64,000 nt of DNA from an uncultured Draconibacterium sp. (GTDB lineage Bacteria; Bacteroidota; Bacteroidia; Bacteroidales; Prolixibacteraceae). Under the pieces are notes generated by a model. It was not told where the DNA came from, searched no databases, and was given only the letters and a program-made list of their open reading frames with translations. Location: positions 5,986,501 through 6,050,500 of the forward strand of contig NZ_OY781365.1 in the NCBI RefSeq assembly GCF_963676815.1, written 5' to 3'. Positions 35,691 to 45,571 of this stretch are shown in pieces (position 1 is the stretch's first letter; each line of letters opens with the position of its first letter). The position numbers and the translations under genes were made by a program.

Positions 35691-37106
35691 ATGACCAAAG
35701 ATGAATTAATTGAACAACTTGCTTCCCTGGAATGGGAAGATTTTGAGGCGAAAGCCGCCAAAAGTGAATTACCAAAATCTATTTGGGAGACGGTATCGGC
35801 ATTTTCAAATACCAGTGGCGGTTGGATTGTTTTAGGCGTAAAAGAAAAAGGCAATAGCTTTGAAATTACCGGCGTTAAAAATGGAGAAAAACTGGAGCAG
35901 GATTTTATTAATACGCTGCGAGGAACCAAGTTCAATGTTTTTATAAGCACAAAACAGGAGTTATACCAATTCGATGATAAAATAGTTTTGGCATTTTATG
36001 TACCTGTTCACAAAAACAAACCCGTCTATTTTAATCATCAGGGCAATACCTTTATCCGCCGTGGAAGTGCCGATCAAAGAGCATCGCAGGAAGAAATAGA
36101 CAGCATGTTACGCGACAGAGCCTTTGGATCAAAAACAGCAGAAACAGCACCGGAAACAAATCGCGACAGTTTGAGTAATACCTCATTAAACAGGTATCGC
36201 GATTATATGGCACGATTTAATCCAAATGCGAGCTACACCCGTTTTGACGAAGATGAGTTCTTGAATAAGCTTCGCATTATGGAAAATGGGAAATGTACTT
36301 TTGCCGGATTGCTAATGTTTGGCAAACGTGACGCAATAGAAAAACATTTTCCCGATTTCCGCATCGATTTAGTTGAAATCCCGGGAACCTCTTACGCTGA
36401 TGCCAAACATACTTATACTTTTCGAATGGAAGAACAAGAGAACCTTTGGGAATATTACTTTGAATGTTTTCATCGCTTAAAATAAAAAGTTGATGTAAAA
36501 TTTTCACTGACAGCAGAAGGATTTGGTCAGGAATTATCTCCGGGACTGGAAAGTATCCGTGAGGCTTTGGTCAATATGCTAATGCACACCGACTACTTCT
36601 CGCCTGCTTGTCCTCGTGTACGCATTTTCACAAATCACATTGAGTTTTATAATCCGGGCGGACTCCCAAAACCCTTTGAGGAACTTAAAGGGAAAGATAT
36701 TTCTCTCCCCCGAAATCCGATCATGGCCAAGCTTTTTCGCATGGTGAAACTGGCCGAGAATATAGGTTTTGGACTGGATAAAATTGATACGAACTGGAAA
36801 GCATACAATTCCACAGTACCGGATTATCAGATTGAATTTGATTCGGTTGTTGTCGATTTTAAAATGGAGGCCGATGAGCGTGTTGAACAAGTGTCGGGGA
36901 AAACGTCGGGAAAAATGTCGGGGAAAACGTCGGGGAAAATTCTGGAGCTTGTCAAAGAGAACAAATACATCTCCATTCCTGAAATGGCTGAAATCATTGG
37001 TGTGTCGGAGCGTTCCATTGAAAGAAACATTGAAAATCTGAAGAAAGATGGATTTTTATCACGAATTGGTCCGGCAAAGGGTGGGTATTGGAAAGCAACG
37101 GAGTGA
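35691..37106 (+). pseudogene. AlbA_2 (Schlafen-like) regulator split by one nonsense codon
   Basis: Residues 1-264 hold an AlbA_2 domain (EDFEAKAAK near 20, SNTSGGWIVLGVKE near 44-57). The frame then meets TAA at 36483-36485, inside a run of As. Reading through in the same frame continues without shift into a normal RecG-like C-terminal half (ESIREALVNMLMHTDY, NPGGLPKP) and a winged helix (SIPEMAEIIGVSERSIERNI), giving 471 coded positions in all. A short SGKTSGKMSGKTSGK repeat precedes the wing. A single AAA-to-TAA change would explain it. Probably inactive, or expressed as two pieces. Confidence 0.82.
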
Positions 37107-37187
37107 TAAATAGAAAACTGTTTACACCTCCGAAATTCGGTATGGTGCCTCATCTAATATTGGCCCCATTCTTTCGGTAGGATGAAA

Positions 37188-37393
37188 CTAGTCCTCCAAA
37201 GATTTACCCTCTGGAATAAAATAAGCGTAGATATCTTGACGTTTAAGAAACGACATAAACATATCTTTATCACCATCAATACAAGTTTTCCAATTTTAAC
37301 GCCGCAATAATACACATCTTCTCCATTGTGTTTAAAACTCTGTATACGTTCTATATTATCGTAATCCTTTTCGGTAGGTTCACGGTCTAACAC
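37188..37393 (-). pseudogene. Short frameshifted gene of unknown family
   Basis: The first ~36 codons (MLDREPTEKDYDNIERIQSF...YYCGVKIGK) read normally. After an A run near 37295 the protein-like sequence continues in another frame (TCIDGDKDMFMSFLKRQD, FIPEGKSLED) and ends at a stop at 37188. One missing base would restore a ~68-residue acidic protein. I do not recognise the family. The A run is also compatible with slippage or a phase-variable site. Confidence 0.45.
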
Positions 37394-37710
37394 ATTTTAG
37401 TATTTGGTTATGAATAAGAAAAAAAACTAATTTAAGATTGTACTGAAAAGTGGAAGCTAACACTGGTAACGGCAATCTGCCTAGATAGTAAATTAAGCCG
37501 TTGAGATTTCGTTCTTTTTAAAGTAAGCGACCCAAATAAATCTTTCAAAGTAAAAGGTTTAGACACTCTGACATAAATTGTATGTTAGGTAAGGGATTAC
37601 AGAGAGTATCACTATCGACCGTTACGCCATAACTTGATAAAAGCTGCGATGACCGAATCGCTGAAACCTCTATGGAATATACAAAACCTAGCGATTGAAT
37701 CTTACTAAAC
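37394..37710. other. Intergenic stretch, no gene seen
   Basis: About 317 bases between the frameshifted small gene and the response-regulator kinase. No frame is convincing and no clear hairpin was found. Confidence 0.4.
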
Positions 37711-38850
37711 TTACTTTGTCGGAAAATACATTGTAACAATAGCTCCTCCCTGATCCGAATTCTCTGCAGAAATTTTAGACTGATGGGCATCCAAAATAAG
37801 TTTAACCAGATATAAGCTCAATCCAATATTTTGGTCGATATGTTGCTGTCCATAACCAAAGGGTTTAAAAATGTTGTGAAGTGCTTGTTCACTAAATCCC
37901 GGACCATGGTCTTCTATTGATACTATCAAATTTTCATAATCATTATTAATTGTTATTTCTATTATCGAGTTAGCAGGTGAATAATTAAGTGCATTTTCAA
38001 TTATACATTTAAATCCATCTAACAACAAGTTGTGATCCGCTATAATGTCTGTTTTGGATGTCAGTTTTTTAAATTCTAAACGAATTGACTTATTTTTGAA
38101 TATTTCACTAGAGAATGCTTCAGCCTCACTAATAATGCTGACTACGTTTAGTTTTTCAGGAGAAAATTTGTATTTTTTTGCCCTTAATGAGGTTATAAGT
38201 GTTGCTGTATGCGCAAAACGGAGTAGTCTGTTTGATGAGAATTCTAATAAATCGATATATTCTAGTAAGTCCTCAGAATCAATTAAGCTTTTTAAAATAT
38301 CTGTAAATCCAATTATTCCATTTAATGGAGTGCGTAACTCATGGCTTACTAAATTTAAAAATTCACTTTTTGCCGTGTCTAGTTGCTTTAGTTCGTTGTA
38401 TGCTTCACTTAATTCTTTTGTTTTTAAATCTACTTCTATTTGTAGCCATTTATTTACATTTGTAAGTTTCTCCTTGCTTTTTTTAAGTTCAAGATGCGTT
38501 TTAACCCTTGCTTTTAGTTCTTCATCATTAAAAGGTTTTGTAATATAGTCTTGTCCTCCGACTCTAAAACCATTTACAATACTTTCAATATCGGTTTTGG
38601 CGGTTAGAAATATAATCGGAATGTCATTAAAACTTTTTTCTTTTCGGATCGCTTCACAAACCTGAAAACCATTTATTTTAGGCATCATAACATCCAAAAG
38701 TATTAAATCAAACTTTTCAGCCTTAATCCAGCTTATTGCATCGTATCCATCTGTGGTGTATTCTATTTCATATAAGTCTGATAATGTATTGGCCAGAACC
38801 TGAATATTTTTTTCATTATCATCTACAATAAAGATTTTACTATTTTTCAT
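37711..38850 (-). CDS. Response regulator-histidine kinase hybrid (REC-HisKA-HATPase)
   Basis: A 379-residue soluble protein. The receiver domain is residues 1-120 (D10-D11, phospho-acceptor D53 in LLDVMMPK, T83, K105). A coiled linker follows, then HisKA with H170 in VSHELRTPLNG and a HATPase ending with HGPGFS (N box NALNYSP). The ATP-lid GLGL motif appears as NIGLSLYLV. It starts 34 bases after the larger sensor kinase in the same direction. It probably takes phosphate from the upstream kinase and relays it. No DNA-binding output is attached, so the final regulator is elsewhere. Confidence 0.85.
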   Translation of the reverse strand: MKNSKIFIVDDNEKNIQVLANTLSDLYEIEYTTDGYDAISWIKAEKFDLILLDVMMPKINGFQVCEAIRKEKSFNDIPIIFLTAKTDIESIVNGFRVGGQDYITKPFNDEELKARVKTHLELKKSKEKLTNVNKWLQIEVDLKTKELSEAYNELKQLDTAKSEFLNLVSHELRTPLNGIIGFTDILKSLIDSEDLLEYIDLLEFSSNRLLRFAHTATLITSLRAKKYKFSPEKLNVVSIISEAEAFSSEIFKNKSIRLEFKKLTSKTDIIADHNLLLDGFKCIIENALNYSPANSIIEITINNDYENLIVSIEDHGPGFSEQALHNIFKPFGYGQQHIDQNIGLSLYLVKLILDAHQSKISAENSDQGGAIVTMYFPTK

Positions 38851-38884
38851 TTTAAAAATTTTTAGGATTATGCATTTCGTTAAA

Positions 38885-41800
38885 TCAGGAAGTTTTCAGA
38901 ATTTCATCATAGAAGTCAATAAAACTGTTTGTAATCTGTTCAATAGAAGAAACATTAAATGATTTTATTGCTATTGAAAGTTTTTCGCCAGTTATACTAA
39001 ATGATTCCAAGCCCTGTTGTATGCCAAAAGAAATAAGTTTTTTGCTTAGCGCACTTGTTGCTTTGTGTGATTTTCTATTTCTTAATACTTCAACTGTATT
39101 CTTAAATTCAGATTTAAAATCAAGCAGTTGATTATTTTCCAGTTTGGCAGCATTAAACAGAACTGGTTCCAAATTTTCTTTAGCTGTCGTTTGTAGTTTG
39201 TTTTTTTTGTAGGGCAAATACTTAATTAACACGAATAATAATTTGTCAGAGTCTATTGGCTTGTAAAGCACATCATCAAACTTGTTTTCTGTATTTTTTA
39301 TATGCACCGATGCGGTAACCGCAATTATTGGAGTTTCTCTAAATTGTGACATTTTACGCAACCGAGCAATGGCTTCATTACCATCTATCTCAGGCATTTT
39401 TATATCCATTAGTATTAGGTTTGGTTCAACTTCAATACTCTTTTGTATCCCCTCTAAACCATTCTTTGCTTCAAAAATTTTCAGATTACTATCTATCAAA
39501 AAGCTTTTGATCAAAGTTCTGTTTCTTTCAATGTCATCAACCACCAACACCTTTGATCCTTTAAATTTGATTTCATCAATTTTTAGAGCTGTTCTATTCT
39601 CCTTTTGTGGCAATTCTTTGCTTATTACAACGTTTTTCAATGTAAAATAAAAACAAGATCCCTCATTTAGTTGACTTTCAATTTTTATTTTACTTTTTAG
39701 CAGATTAACAATTTGACTGGATATAGCCAATCCTAAACCCGTCCCTCCATATTCTTTTGTTAATTGCCCTTCTTTCTGTTGAAAAGCCTGAAAGATTTTA
39801 AGCTGATCTTCAGGGCTTATACCAATACCTGAGTCTTCAACGGAGATATTGATATCGGCATCATTTTTTCTAATATTGTCGGTAGTAATTAATAGTTTTA
39901 CATACCCTTCGGGGGTAAATTTAATAGCATTACTAATTAAATTGATCAGTACCTGTTTGGTTCGCAATTCGTCAAGAACGAGATATTCTGGTATATTTTT
40001 AGAAACTTCAACAATTAATTCAAGGTTTCTTTCTTTTGCCCGAATATCAAACAGTGTTTGAATTTCATCAGCCAGTAACTTTACGTTTACAGGTCCGGGT
40101 TGAATCGTAAGTTTTCCGGCTTCCAGCTTTGATAAGTCGAGAATATCATTAATTATTCTTAATAGTGTTTTACCACTTGACTTTATGGAGTCAACAAATT
40201 CTTTATGAACTGGATTTGTCACTTTTTTACTTAATAACTCAGAAAAGCCAATCACAGCATTCATTGGAGTACGGATTTCGTGACTCATATTAGCAAGGAA
40301 TTCCGATTTAATTTTTGAAGCTTTTTCCGCCTCCTCTTTGCTTACCAAAATGATTTTATTAGCCTCCTCTAGTTCTAAAGTTCTTTCTTTTACTTTTTCT
40401 TCCAGCCCTTCATTCAATTTTATTATTTCATGTTCTATTCTTTTCTTTTCAGTTATTTCCTCGGTAAACATTATTATGCCGCCAATTTTATTCATTTCAG
40501 TGTACCATGGGTGTATTTCCCAACGAATCCAATTCTCTGAACCATCTGCTCTTACAAATTTTTCTTCTGCCCTTTTCAAGGTTTCACCATTTAAGCAACG
40601 CTGATGGTGTTTTTTCCATTCCTGTTTCCCTTCATTAATCTCCGGAAATATTTCGTAATGGCTTTTACCAATAATATCTTTCCCAACAATATGATAGTCG
40701 ATGTACCATTGATCGCTGGCTGCCAGATACTTTATTTCTCTATCGAACATAGCAACGGCATTTGGCGCTTGTTTTATAAATAAATACCACCGCCGTTCCC
40801 GTTCTTTTAACGTCTTTTCAAATAATATTTTTTCTGTAATATCTCGACCTTCCGGTATAATAAATGTCACTTTTCCTTGCTCATCAAATACAGGCTGAAG
40901 TGACAAATCTATGGTGACTCGGTTATTGTTTGCTGTGTCGCCTTCAATTTCAAACCTAATAAATTTCCCTTTAGCCGCAACTTCAACAGCTTGTTTGATC
41001 TTTTGTTTTCGCTTATCTGCCCCCCACCAAGGGCCATCCCAAAACTTTTTGTTTTTCAAATCGTCAATTGAAGTTTGGGTAAGTGTCAAGGTAGTCTTAT
41101 TAATTTCGATAATAGCACCATCAGGTTTTAGTAAACCAATAAACTGCGATTGATTATCGAATAAAGCTTTAAACTTTTGTTCGCTTTCTTTGATCTTTTG
41201 TTCTGTAATTTTCTTTTCACTAATATCGCGAATGGCAGATGAGATCAAAACTCCGGCATTGGTCATAATCGGGCTAAGACTTACTGTAACAGGGAATTGC
41301 TCATTGGTTCTTTTTAAACCTGTAAATTCTTTTCCCTCTCCCATTTCCCGAACAGTTGGTTTTTTGACGTAGTTACTTCTTAATTGTGCATGATTTCGAG
41401 AGTTACCCGGTATGAGAATTTCAATTTTTTTGCCAATCAGTTCTTGTGCTTCATATTGAAACATTTTTTCGGCATTATGATTCACCATTTCAATCTCACC
41501 ATCGGTATTGGTAATTATCATTCCATCAGGAGCAGAGGCTAATAAATCTTTGAACTTTTGATCCTGTACTTTTTCTTCGGTAATATCTTTGATGATTTCG
41601 ATGATTTGTTCCGTGTCTTTGTTTTCATTCAAAATTGGATATCCGCTTATTTTGTAGTAACGTTTTGTAAGATTTTCATCTATTGTTTTTACTTCAACAG
41701 TTTGACTTACTCTGTTAGCAATAATTCTATTTCTTAATTCATCAATTTTATCTTTGTTCGTTGAAAATAAGGTGTTTTGGCTAAAACTTCCTCCTTCATA

Positions 41801-43018
41801 GATTTCGTATTTATTGGCAATTATATTTGCCATATAAATGTTGTTGTTTGCGGGTCCTATAACATAAAAAGGTTCGGAAATTGAATTGATGACATCGTAT
41901 AAGAATATATTCTTATCAATGATTGTTTTCTTTGCTTTTCTTGCATTCGTTCTATATTTCGTTACAATATATGCGATTAAAAAAGAAAGGATTATGAGTA
42001 TTCCAACAGGAAGGTAGAATCTGGATTGAATCTCTTTGTTTAGTGTTTCTATTTTAGAATTTGATACAAAGGATACAATTTTCCAATATTCATCGGTCGC
42101 ATAATATTTCAGATTTTCGTAACTGGCATTTGAGGCTATTTGTTTAAATGTTAGTGTTTTAAATGTAAACAACCCTGCTGGTGTTAAAAACTGCCCTTCC
42201 TCGTCATTTGAGATACGTTTCCAGGCTTCAGGGTAATAATTGGTGTATTTTTTATCTTTTCTGGTTTCGAACAAAAAACCCCAGTTATCTTCCTGATTGG
42301 GTGAGATTAAAAAGTACCCATTGGGTTCCAATACGTGGATCCGACTAATACTATTAACATTTAATGCTTTTATTCTTTCAATTAAATCGTTCCCTAAATA
42401 ATTGGTGAGTATAACGCCACAAAATTCATCATCACAGTTAAAAACCCTTGTCCCGATCCTTAATACTGGTTTATAAGGAATTTCTATTTTCTTGTTTTCA
42501 ATATTTAAATCAAATTTTGAGAAATACAATTCACCTTTTGCTAATTTTTTTACTTCTTGAAAATAGTATCTATCCGATTTATCCTGAAGAATACTATCGG
42601 CTACAATTTCAGGCTCCCCATTATTATAATTTATCCTTAACTTTTCTTTTCCATTTTTATCAATAAACCTGATTTGGTCGTACAAGCCTTTATGATAAAT
42701 GTATTGACGAAAATTAAGTTTTAAAATATCGAAAGTAATGTCGTTCTCACATCCATAGCTTTCAACCGATGCAACCATATCACTTAATAGGAGCACATCT
42801 CTTGAAATAAATGAAAAATCGTTTATAATTTCGTTGATTTGTAAATTGAGTTTTTTTGTTTCGGTATCTTGTAAACTTTTGACGCTCACGTTCTTTTCAA
42901 TAACAAAAATAACTATGGATATTGATAAAATGGATAAAATGAAACAAAAAGAAAGTACAGAAAAGTAGGTAATCGGTTTTTGTAAAAATTTCGTATTAAA
43001 TTTTGATTGACTATCCAT
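38885..43018 (-). CDS. Membrane multi-PAS hybrid sensor histidine kinase
   Basis: A 1377-residue protein: transmembrane helix (~13-37), Cache-like extracytoplasmic sensor (~45-330), second helix (~332-352), four PAS-type repeats (~365-850), coiled coil, H-box SHEIRTPMNAVIGF (~916), HATPase (DSGIGISPED, GTGLGLAIS), receiver (LILMDIKMPEIDG, ~1206) and an HPt-like helical tail. It senses an external ligand and passes phosphate through the receiver and tail. It may fill the place of RteA/RteB in controlling transfer (inference). No orphan regulator with an HTH is visible nearby. Confidence 0.88.
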   Translation of the reverse strand: MDSQSKFNTKFLQKPITYFSVLSFCFILSILSISIVIFVIEKNVSVKSLQDTETKKLNLQINEIINDFSFISRDVLLLSDMVASVESYGCENDITFDILKLNFRQYIYHKGLYDQIRFIDKNGKEKLRINYNNGEPEIVADSILQDKSDRYYFQEVKKLAKGELYFSKFDLNIENKKIEIPYKPVLRIGTRVFNCDDEFCGVILTNYLGNDLIERIKALNVNSISRIHVLEPNGYFLISPNQEDNWGFLFETRKDKKYTNYYPEAWKRISNDEEGQFLTPAGLFTFKTLTFKQIASNASYENLKYYATDEYWKIVSFVSNSKIETLNKEIQSRFYLPVGILIILSFLIAYIVTKYRTNARKAKKTIIDKNIFLYDVINSISEPFYVIGPANNNIYMANIIANKYEIYEGGSFSQNTLFSTNKDKIDELRNRIIANRVSQTVEVKTIDENLTKRYYKISGYPILNENKDTEQIIEIIKDITEEKVQDQKFKDLLASAPDGMIITNTDGEIEMVNHNAEKMFQYEAQELIGKKIEILIPGNSRNHAQLRSNYVKKPTVREMGEGKEFTGLKRTNEQFPVTVSLSPIMTNAGVLISSAIRDISEKKITEQKIKESEQKFKALFDNQSQFIGLLKPDGAIIEINKTTLTLTQTSIDDLKNKKFWDGPWWGADKRKQKIKQAVEVAAKGKFIRFEIEGDTANNNRVTIDLSLQPVFDEQGKVTFIIPEGRDITEKILFEKTLKERERRWYLFIKQAPNAVAMFDREIKYLAASDQWYIDYHIVGKDIIGKSHYEIFPEINEGKQEWKKHHQRCLNGETLKRAEEKFVRADGSENWIRWEIHPWYTEMNKIGGIIMFTEEITEKKRIEHEIIKLNEGLEEKVKERTLELEEANKIILVSKEEAEKASKIKSEFLANMSHEIRTPMNAVIGFSELLSKKVTNPVHKEFVDSIKSSGKTLLRIINDILDLSKLEAGKLTIQPGPVNVKLLADEIQTLFDIRAKERNLELIVEVSKNIPEYLVLDELRTKQVLINLISNAIKFTPEGYVKLLITTDNIRKNDADINISVEDSGIGISPEDQLKIFQAFQQKEGQLTKEYGGTGLGLAISSQIVNLLKSKIKIESQLNEGSCFYFTLKNVVISKELPQKENRTALKIDEIKFKGSKVLVVDDIERNRTLIKSFLIDSNLKIFEAKNGLEGIQKSIEVEPNLILMDIKMPEIDGNEAIARLRKMSQFRETPIIAVTASVHIKNTENKFDDVLYKPIDSDKLLFVLIKYLPYKKNKLQTTAKENLEPVLFNAAKLENNQLLDFKSEFKNTVEVLRNRKSHKATSALSKKLISFGIQQGLESFSITGEKLSIAIKSFNVSSIEQITNSFIDFYDEILKTS

Positions 43019-43334
43019 AGTGTATGTGTTTTATTATAAGGAATAAATATAATAAATTCTATTATTATGATTTATTGACTATTAAGTACTATTGTAGCAC
43101 TGATGCTGTTCTGATATTACCGCTAACTTGTAAGCAGTATCACCAAGTAATGTTATTTTCATTTATCTCAATGCTAAAGATAATGTTATTCTTCTAAATC
43201 AAGGGAATAACAATACTTATTATGGTTACTGTTTTTTTGTTAATGGCGGGTTTAGCCCCAAGACCTTACCTCATGCGGTTTTCTAAGTGCAAAACAATTT
43301 TCTCATCGCTATAACTCACTGATTACAGGCTTCC
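43019..43334. other. Upstream region of the sensor-kinase operon
   Basis: About 315 AT-rich bases without a gene. They presumably contain the promoter for the leftward kinase operon. No consensus box pair could be chosen with confidence. Confidence 0.4.
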
Positions 43335-43640
43335 TGCAGCCGTGTAATTGGCCAGCAAACTTTGTGGATGGATTGCCGCAGCACTGCAAATGGCAAAAAA
43401 TTTTTCTTAGCCCCCTCCTGCAGCCGTGTAGCATGCCTGCAAATTTGCTTAGCCCTCCCATGCAGCTGTGTAACTACGATTAATTTTTGTGAGACCCACC
43501 TCGCAGCATTGCAACAGGCAAAAAATTTTCATGAGACCCCCTACGCAGTTTTGCAGCAGGGGTAAAATTTTCGTTAGACCGCATCCGTAGTATTGCAACA
43601 TGGGCAAAATTCTTGTGCAACCAGTGTAACACAACTGCAG
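43335..43640. repeat. Degenerate tandem repeat, ~41 bp period, about seven units
   Basis: Successive units share a GCAGC-TG-AAC...GCAAAAAATTTTC-TTAGACCCC pattern. Starts can be seen near 43335, 43379, 43420, 43460, 43502, 43543 and 43585. The repeats make chance open frames on both strands with repeating LTKILPLLQ-like phrases, which are artefacts of the period. Function unknown. Possibly protein-binding sites or a remnant of a palindromic element. Confidence 0.65.
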
Positions 43641-44406
43641 CCAGCAAACAAAACAGATGGCACATAGTCCGTATTATTGTGGTGGGTTAAATGAATATTA
43701 GTGTTCATCGGCGCTGTAAGATTTTGGGTAATTATTCCCATGCCCTGGCATTTCTCAAATCGCATTTTCAACCACACCGCTGCTCATGATTCGCAGTTTC
43801 CCGGTGGATTGAAACTGCTCAATCGAAAAGCCTTTGGCATTGCACGGCAAAAGAATCCCTTGCATTTTATTTCAGGATACATTTGCCTTCTGCCCGCACG
43901 TTAAAATTCAGATTACTGTTCCTGTGCCTACGGAAACTTCATTCCGGGAAGTTCTTCCGAGCCTACCCGGAACACTCCCTGCATTCAGTAACCTCCGGCA
44001 CCGCACACAAGAGAAAGGCTTTCATTTCCTTTCATTCACCCTGTTCTCACAGACCTCTTTTCTGTACATTCAAACCTTACACTTGTTTTTGCCTCCCCCT
44101 AATTTAGAATTGTAGCTTACTGACTTTTAAAAAAATACAGTTATCAATTTATAGATTCTTCTTTCCCGCATCCAATTTAAGAATGTGCTTTCCGTCCGGC
44201 CCTTGTTGTTCTGTTGGCAAAATAAAGACCGTGTTTTTGGAGCCTGCAAGTTCAGGCCTGCAGTTTTGCAGAAAATCTCCAACCTCCTGGCGTCGAATAG
44301 TATTTCCTGCAAAAAACTTGCAGGTCCAACACTCCTTTTTTAACCGGGCCACAAAACAACAACGACCGACCCGATGGAAAAACGCATAATCTTAAACGAA
44401 TGAAAT
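43641..44406. other. Non-coding stretch, no gene recognised
   Basis: About 770 bases with C-rich and pyrimidine-rich patches and no credible protein. It contains one long-range perfect 10-base inverted repeat, CCTGCAAGTT at 44243-44252 and AACTTGCAGG at 44315-44324, which could fold into a ~80-base structured RNA. Confidence 0.4.
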
Positions 44407-44544
44407 ATGGAAAAGAAGAATAGAAATAAATATTTTGAAAATGTAAGTAAAGAAAAACAAAACTCACTCTCCTCCGGAATCCGCATAGGTGAGTTTGGAA
44501 TTGTTTTTGTATTGCTTATAACATCACAATTATCAACCTTTTAA
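44407..44544 (+). CDS. 45-residue possible small membrane peptide
   Basis: An ATG at 44407 opens 45 codons, a basic head (MEKKNRNKYFENV) followed by a hydrophobic tail (GIVFVLLIT), ending at TAA 44542-44544. It stops 10 bases before the next small membrane gene in the same direction. The composition suits a real small membrane protein, but there is no family support. Confidence 0.35.
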   Translation: MEKKNRNKYFENVSKEKQNSLSSGIRIGEFGIVFVLLITSQLSTF

Positions 44545-44554
44545 AACTGCCCAA

Positions 44555-44779
44555 ATGAGAGAAAAAGTTAACAAACTACCGTTTCGATGGATTTTCAGAA
44601 TCATTATTATCGTACTGGCTTCTTATATTACCGGATTAAGTTTCTGGTATTGTTTACTGGCTTATATCGCAATTTTATTCCTGATTGAATTTGCTAAAAA
44701 TATGATCGTTGTTATCCTTGGTATTGCCATAGTTGTTGCAGTAAGCCTAGCTATGTTTTTTGGATTGATAGCGCTTTAA
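44555..44779 (+). CDS. Small two-helix membrane protein
   Basis: A 74-residue protein with a basic N-terminus (MREKVNKLPFRW) and two or three hydrophobic segments (IIIIVLASYITGL, WYCLLAYIAILFLI, IVVILGIAIVVAVSLAMFFGL). Small proteins of this kind occur in the accessory block of Bacteroidota conjugative elements. Function unknown. A strong hairpin follows at 44831. Confidence 0.55.
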   Translation: MREKVNKLPFRWIFRIIIIVLASYITGLSFWYCLLAYIAILFLIEFAKNMIVVILGIAIVVAVSLAMFFGLIAL

Positions 44780-44830
44780 TTATTCATAAGAATCGTTTTA
44801 ACACCTCATAATGCAGAGCCGTATAGCCCT

Positions 44831-44868
44831 GCTTCTTTTTTCATGAGCCTGTGCGGTTAAAAAGAAGC
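44831..44868. terminator. Perfect 10-bp hairpin after the small membrane gene
   Basis: GCTTCTTTTT pairs exactly with AAAAAGAAGC around an 18-base loop. On the + strand it is followed by As, on the - strand by GGG. It could end transcription weakly or be a structural element of the region. Confidence 0.4.
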
Positions 44869-44930
44869 AAAAAACCTTCTTAATGGATCCTGTTGATAAA
44901 GATTGATCCCTTAATTTTAATCGCAAAAAT

Positions 44931-45055
44931 ACAGGAGTAGCATGGACAAACAACAAGGTTAAATCCGCTGGATTTGATTCAGAATCTTCCTTTTAGTTCC
45001 TAAAACTAAAAGCGTATTCCGAATCAAAACCTTGCCTGAAGTCCCTGCTATCCTG
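44931..45055. repeat. 125-base near-perfect long hairpin
   Basis: Complementary blocks line up in order: ACAGGA/TCCTGT, TAGCA/TGCTA, GGAC/GTCC, CAAGG/CCTTG, TTTGATTC/GAATCAAA, GAAT/ATTC, TTTTAGTT/AACTAAAA around a short loop, separated by single mismatches and small bulges. No protein is encoded. It lies 50 bases before the RadC-like gene. It could be a structured RNA, a single-strand origin used after transfer, or a recombination site. Confidence 0.7.
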
Positions 45056-45060
45056 TGAAT

Positions 45061-45098
45061 AGTAAGCAATAAAATTATTGTTTAACAATTTAAAGCTT
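45061..45098 (+). promoter_or_regulatory. Inverted repeat in the radC-like leader
   Basis: AGTAAGC and GCTTACT bracket an inner TTGTTTAACAA palindrome, ending 7 bases before the preferred ATG at 45105. It may be an operator or a translation-controlling hairpin. Confidence 0.4.
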
Positions 45099-45104
45099 AC
45101 TGTT

Positions 45105-45557
45105 ATGAAAATTGATTATTTCAAAGTTTCCGAGATTAAAGTGTCTTATACTGACAAAGTAAAAGCATCAGAAAGACCTCAAATTGGCGCATCAAAAGAT
45201 GCGGCTCATATTTTCAAATACATTTTTAAAGATTGTATTCAGCACCATGAAGAGTTTTATGTAATGCTGTTAAATCGTGGCAATAAAGTTCTTGGAGTAT
45301 CCTGTATTTCAAAAGGTGGAATTTCCGGGACTGTTGTCGATGTAAAAATAATTCTGCAACTGGCTTTAAAAGCAAACGCATCTTCATTGATTGTTTCTCA
45401 TAATCACCCCAGCGGAAACCTTACCGCCAGCGCGGCTGATGTAAAAATTACAGAAAAACTGAAAAACGCATGTCAGCTTATTGATCTAAGTCTTTTGGAC
45501 CATCTGATCGTTACAGATGAAAGCTATCTGAGTTTTGCTGATGATGGATTGTTATAA
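45105..45557 (+). CDS. RadC-like JAB/MPN domain protein
   Basis: A 150-residue protein with the JAMM metal site written as HNHPSGNLTASAADV (about residues 103-117) and an upstream conserved glutamate in the HHEEFYVMLLN strand. It is the single-domain RadC type, without the N-terminal UPF0758 HhH region, that is common on plasmids and integrative elements and whose role is unproven. The frame extends to a TTG at 45078. I use the ATG at 45105, which follows an inverted repeat and begins a normal sequence (MKIDYFKVSEIKV). It converges on traN with a shared terminator between. Confidence 0.85.
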   Translation: MKIDYFKVSEIKVSYTDKVKASERPQIGASKDAAHIFKYIFKDCIQHHEEFYVMLLNRGNKVLGVSCISKGGISGTVVDVKIILQLALKANASSLIVSHNHPSGNLTASAADVKITEKLKNACQLIDLSLLDHLIVTDESYLSFADDGLL

Positions 45558-45571
45558 ATCCATTTCATAGA

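Noticed and set aside
43335..43640. CRISPR array
   Set aside because: The units are diverged throughout with no identical repeats separated by unique spacers, and no cas genes are present.
43362..43777. Several overlapping open frames of about 60 residues on both strands
   Set aside because: They come from the ~41 bp tandem repeat, giving repeating phrases in every frame, and are not genes.
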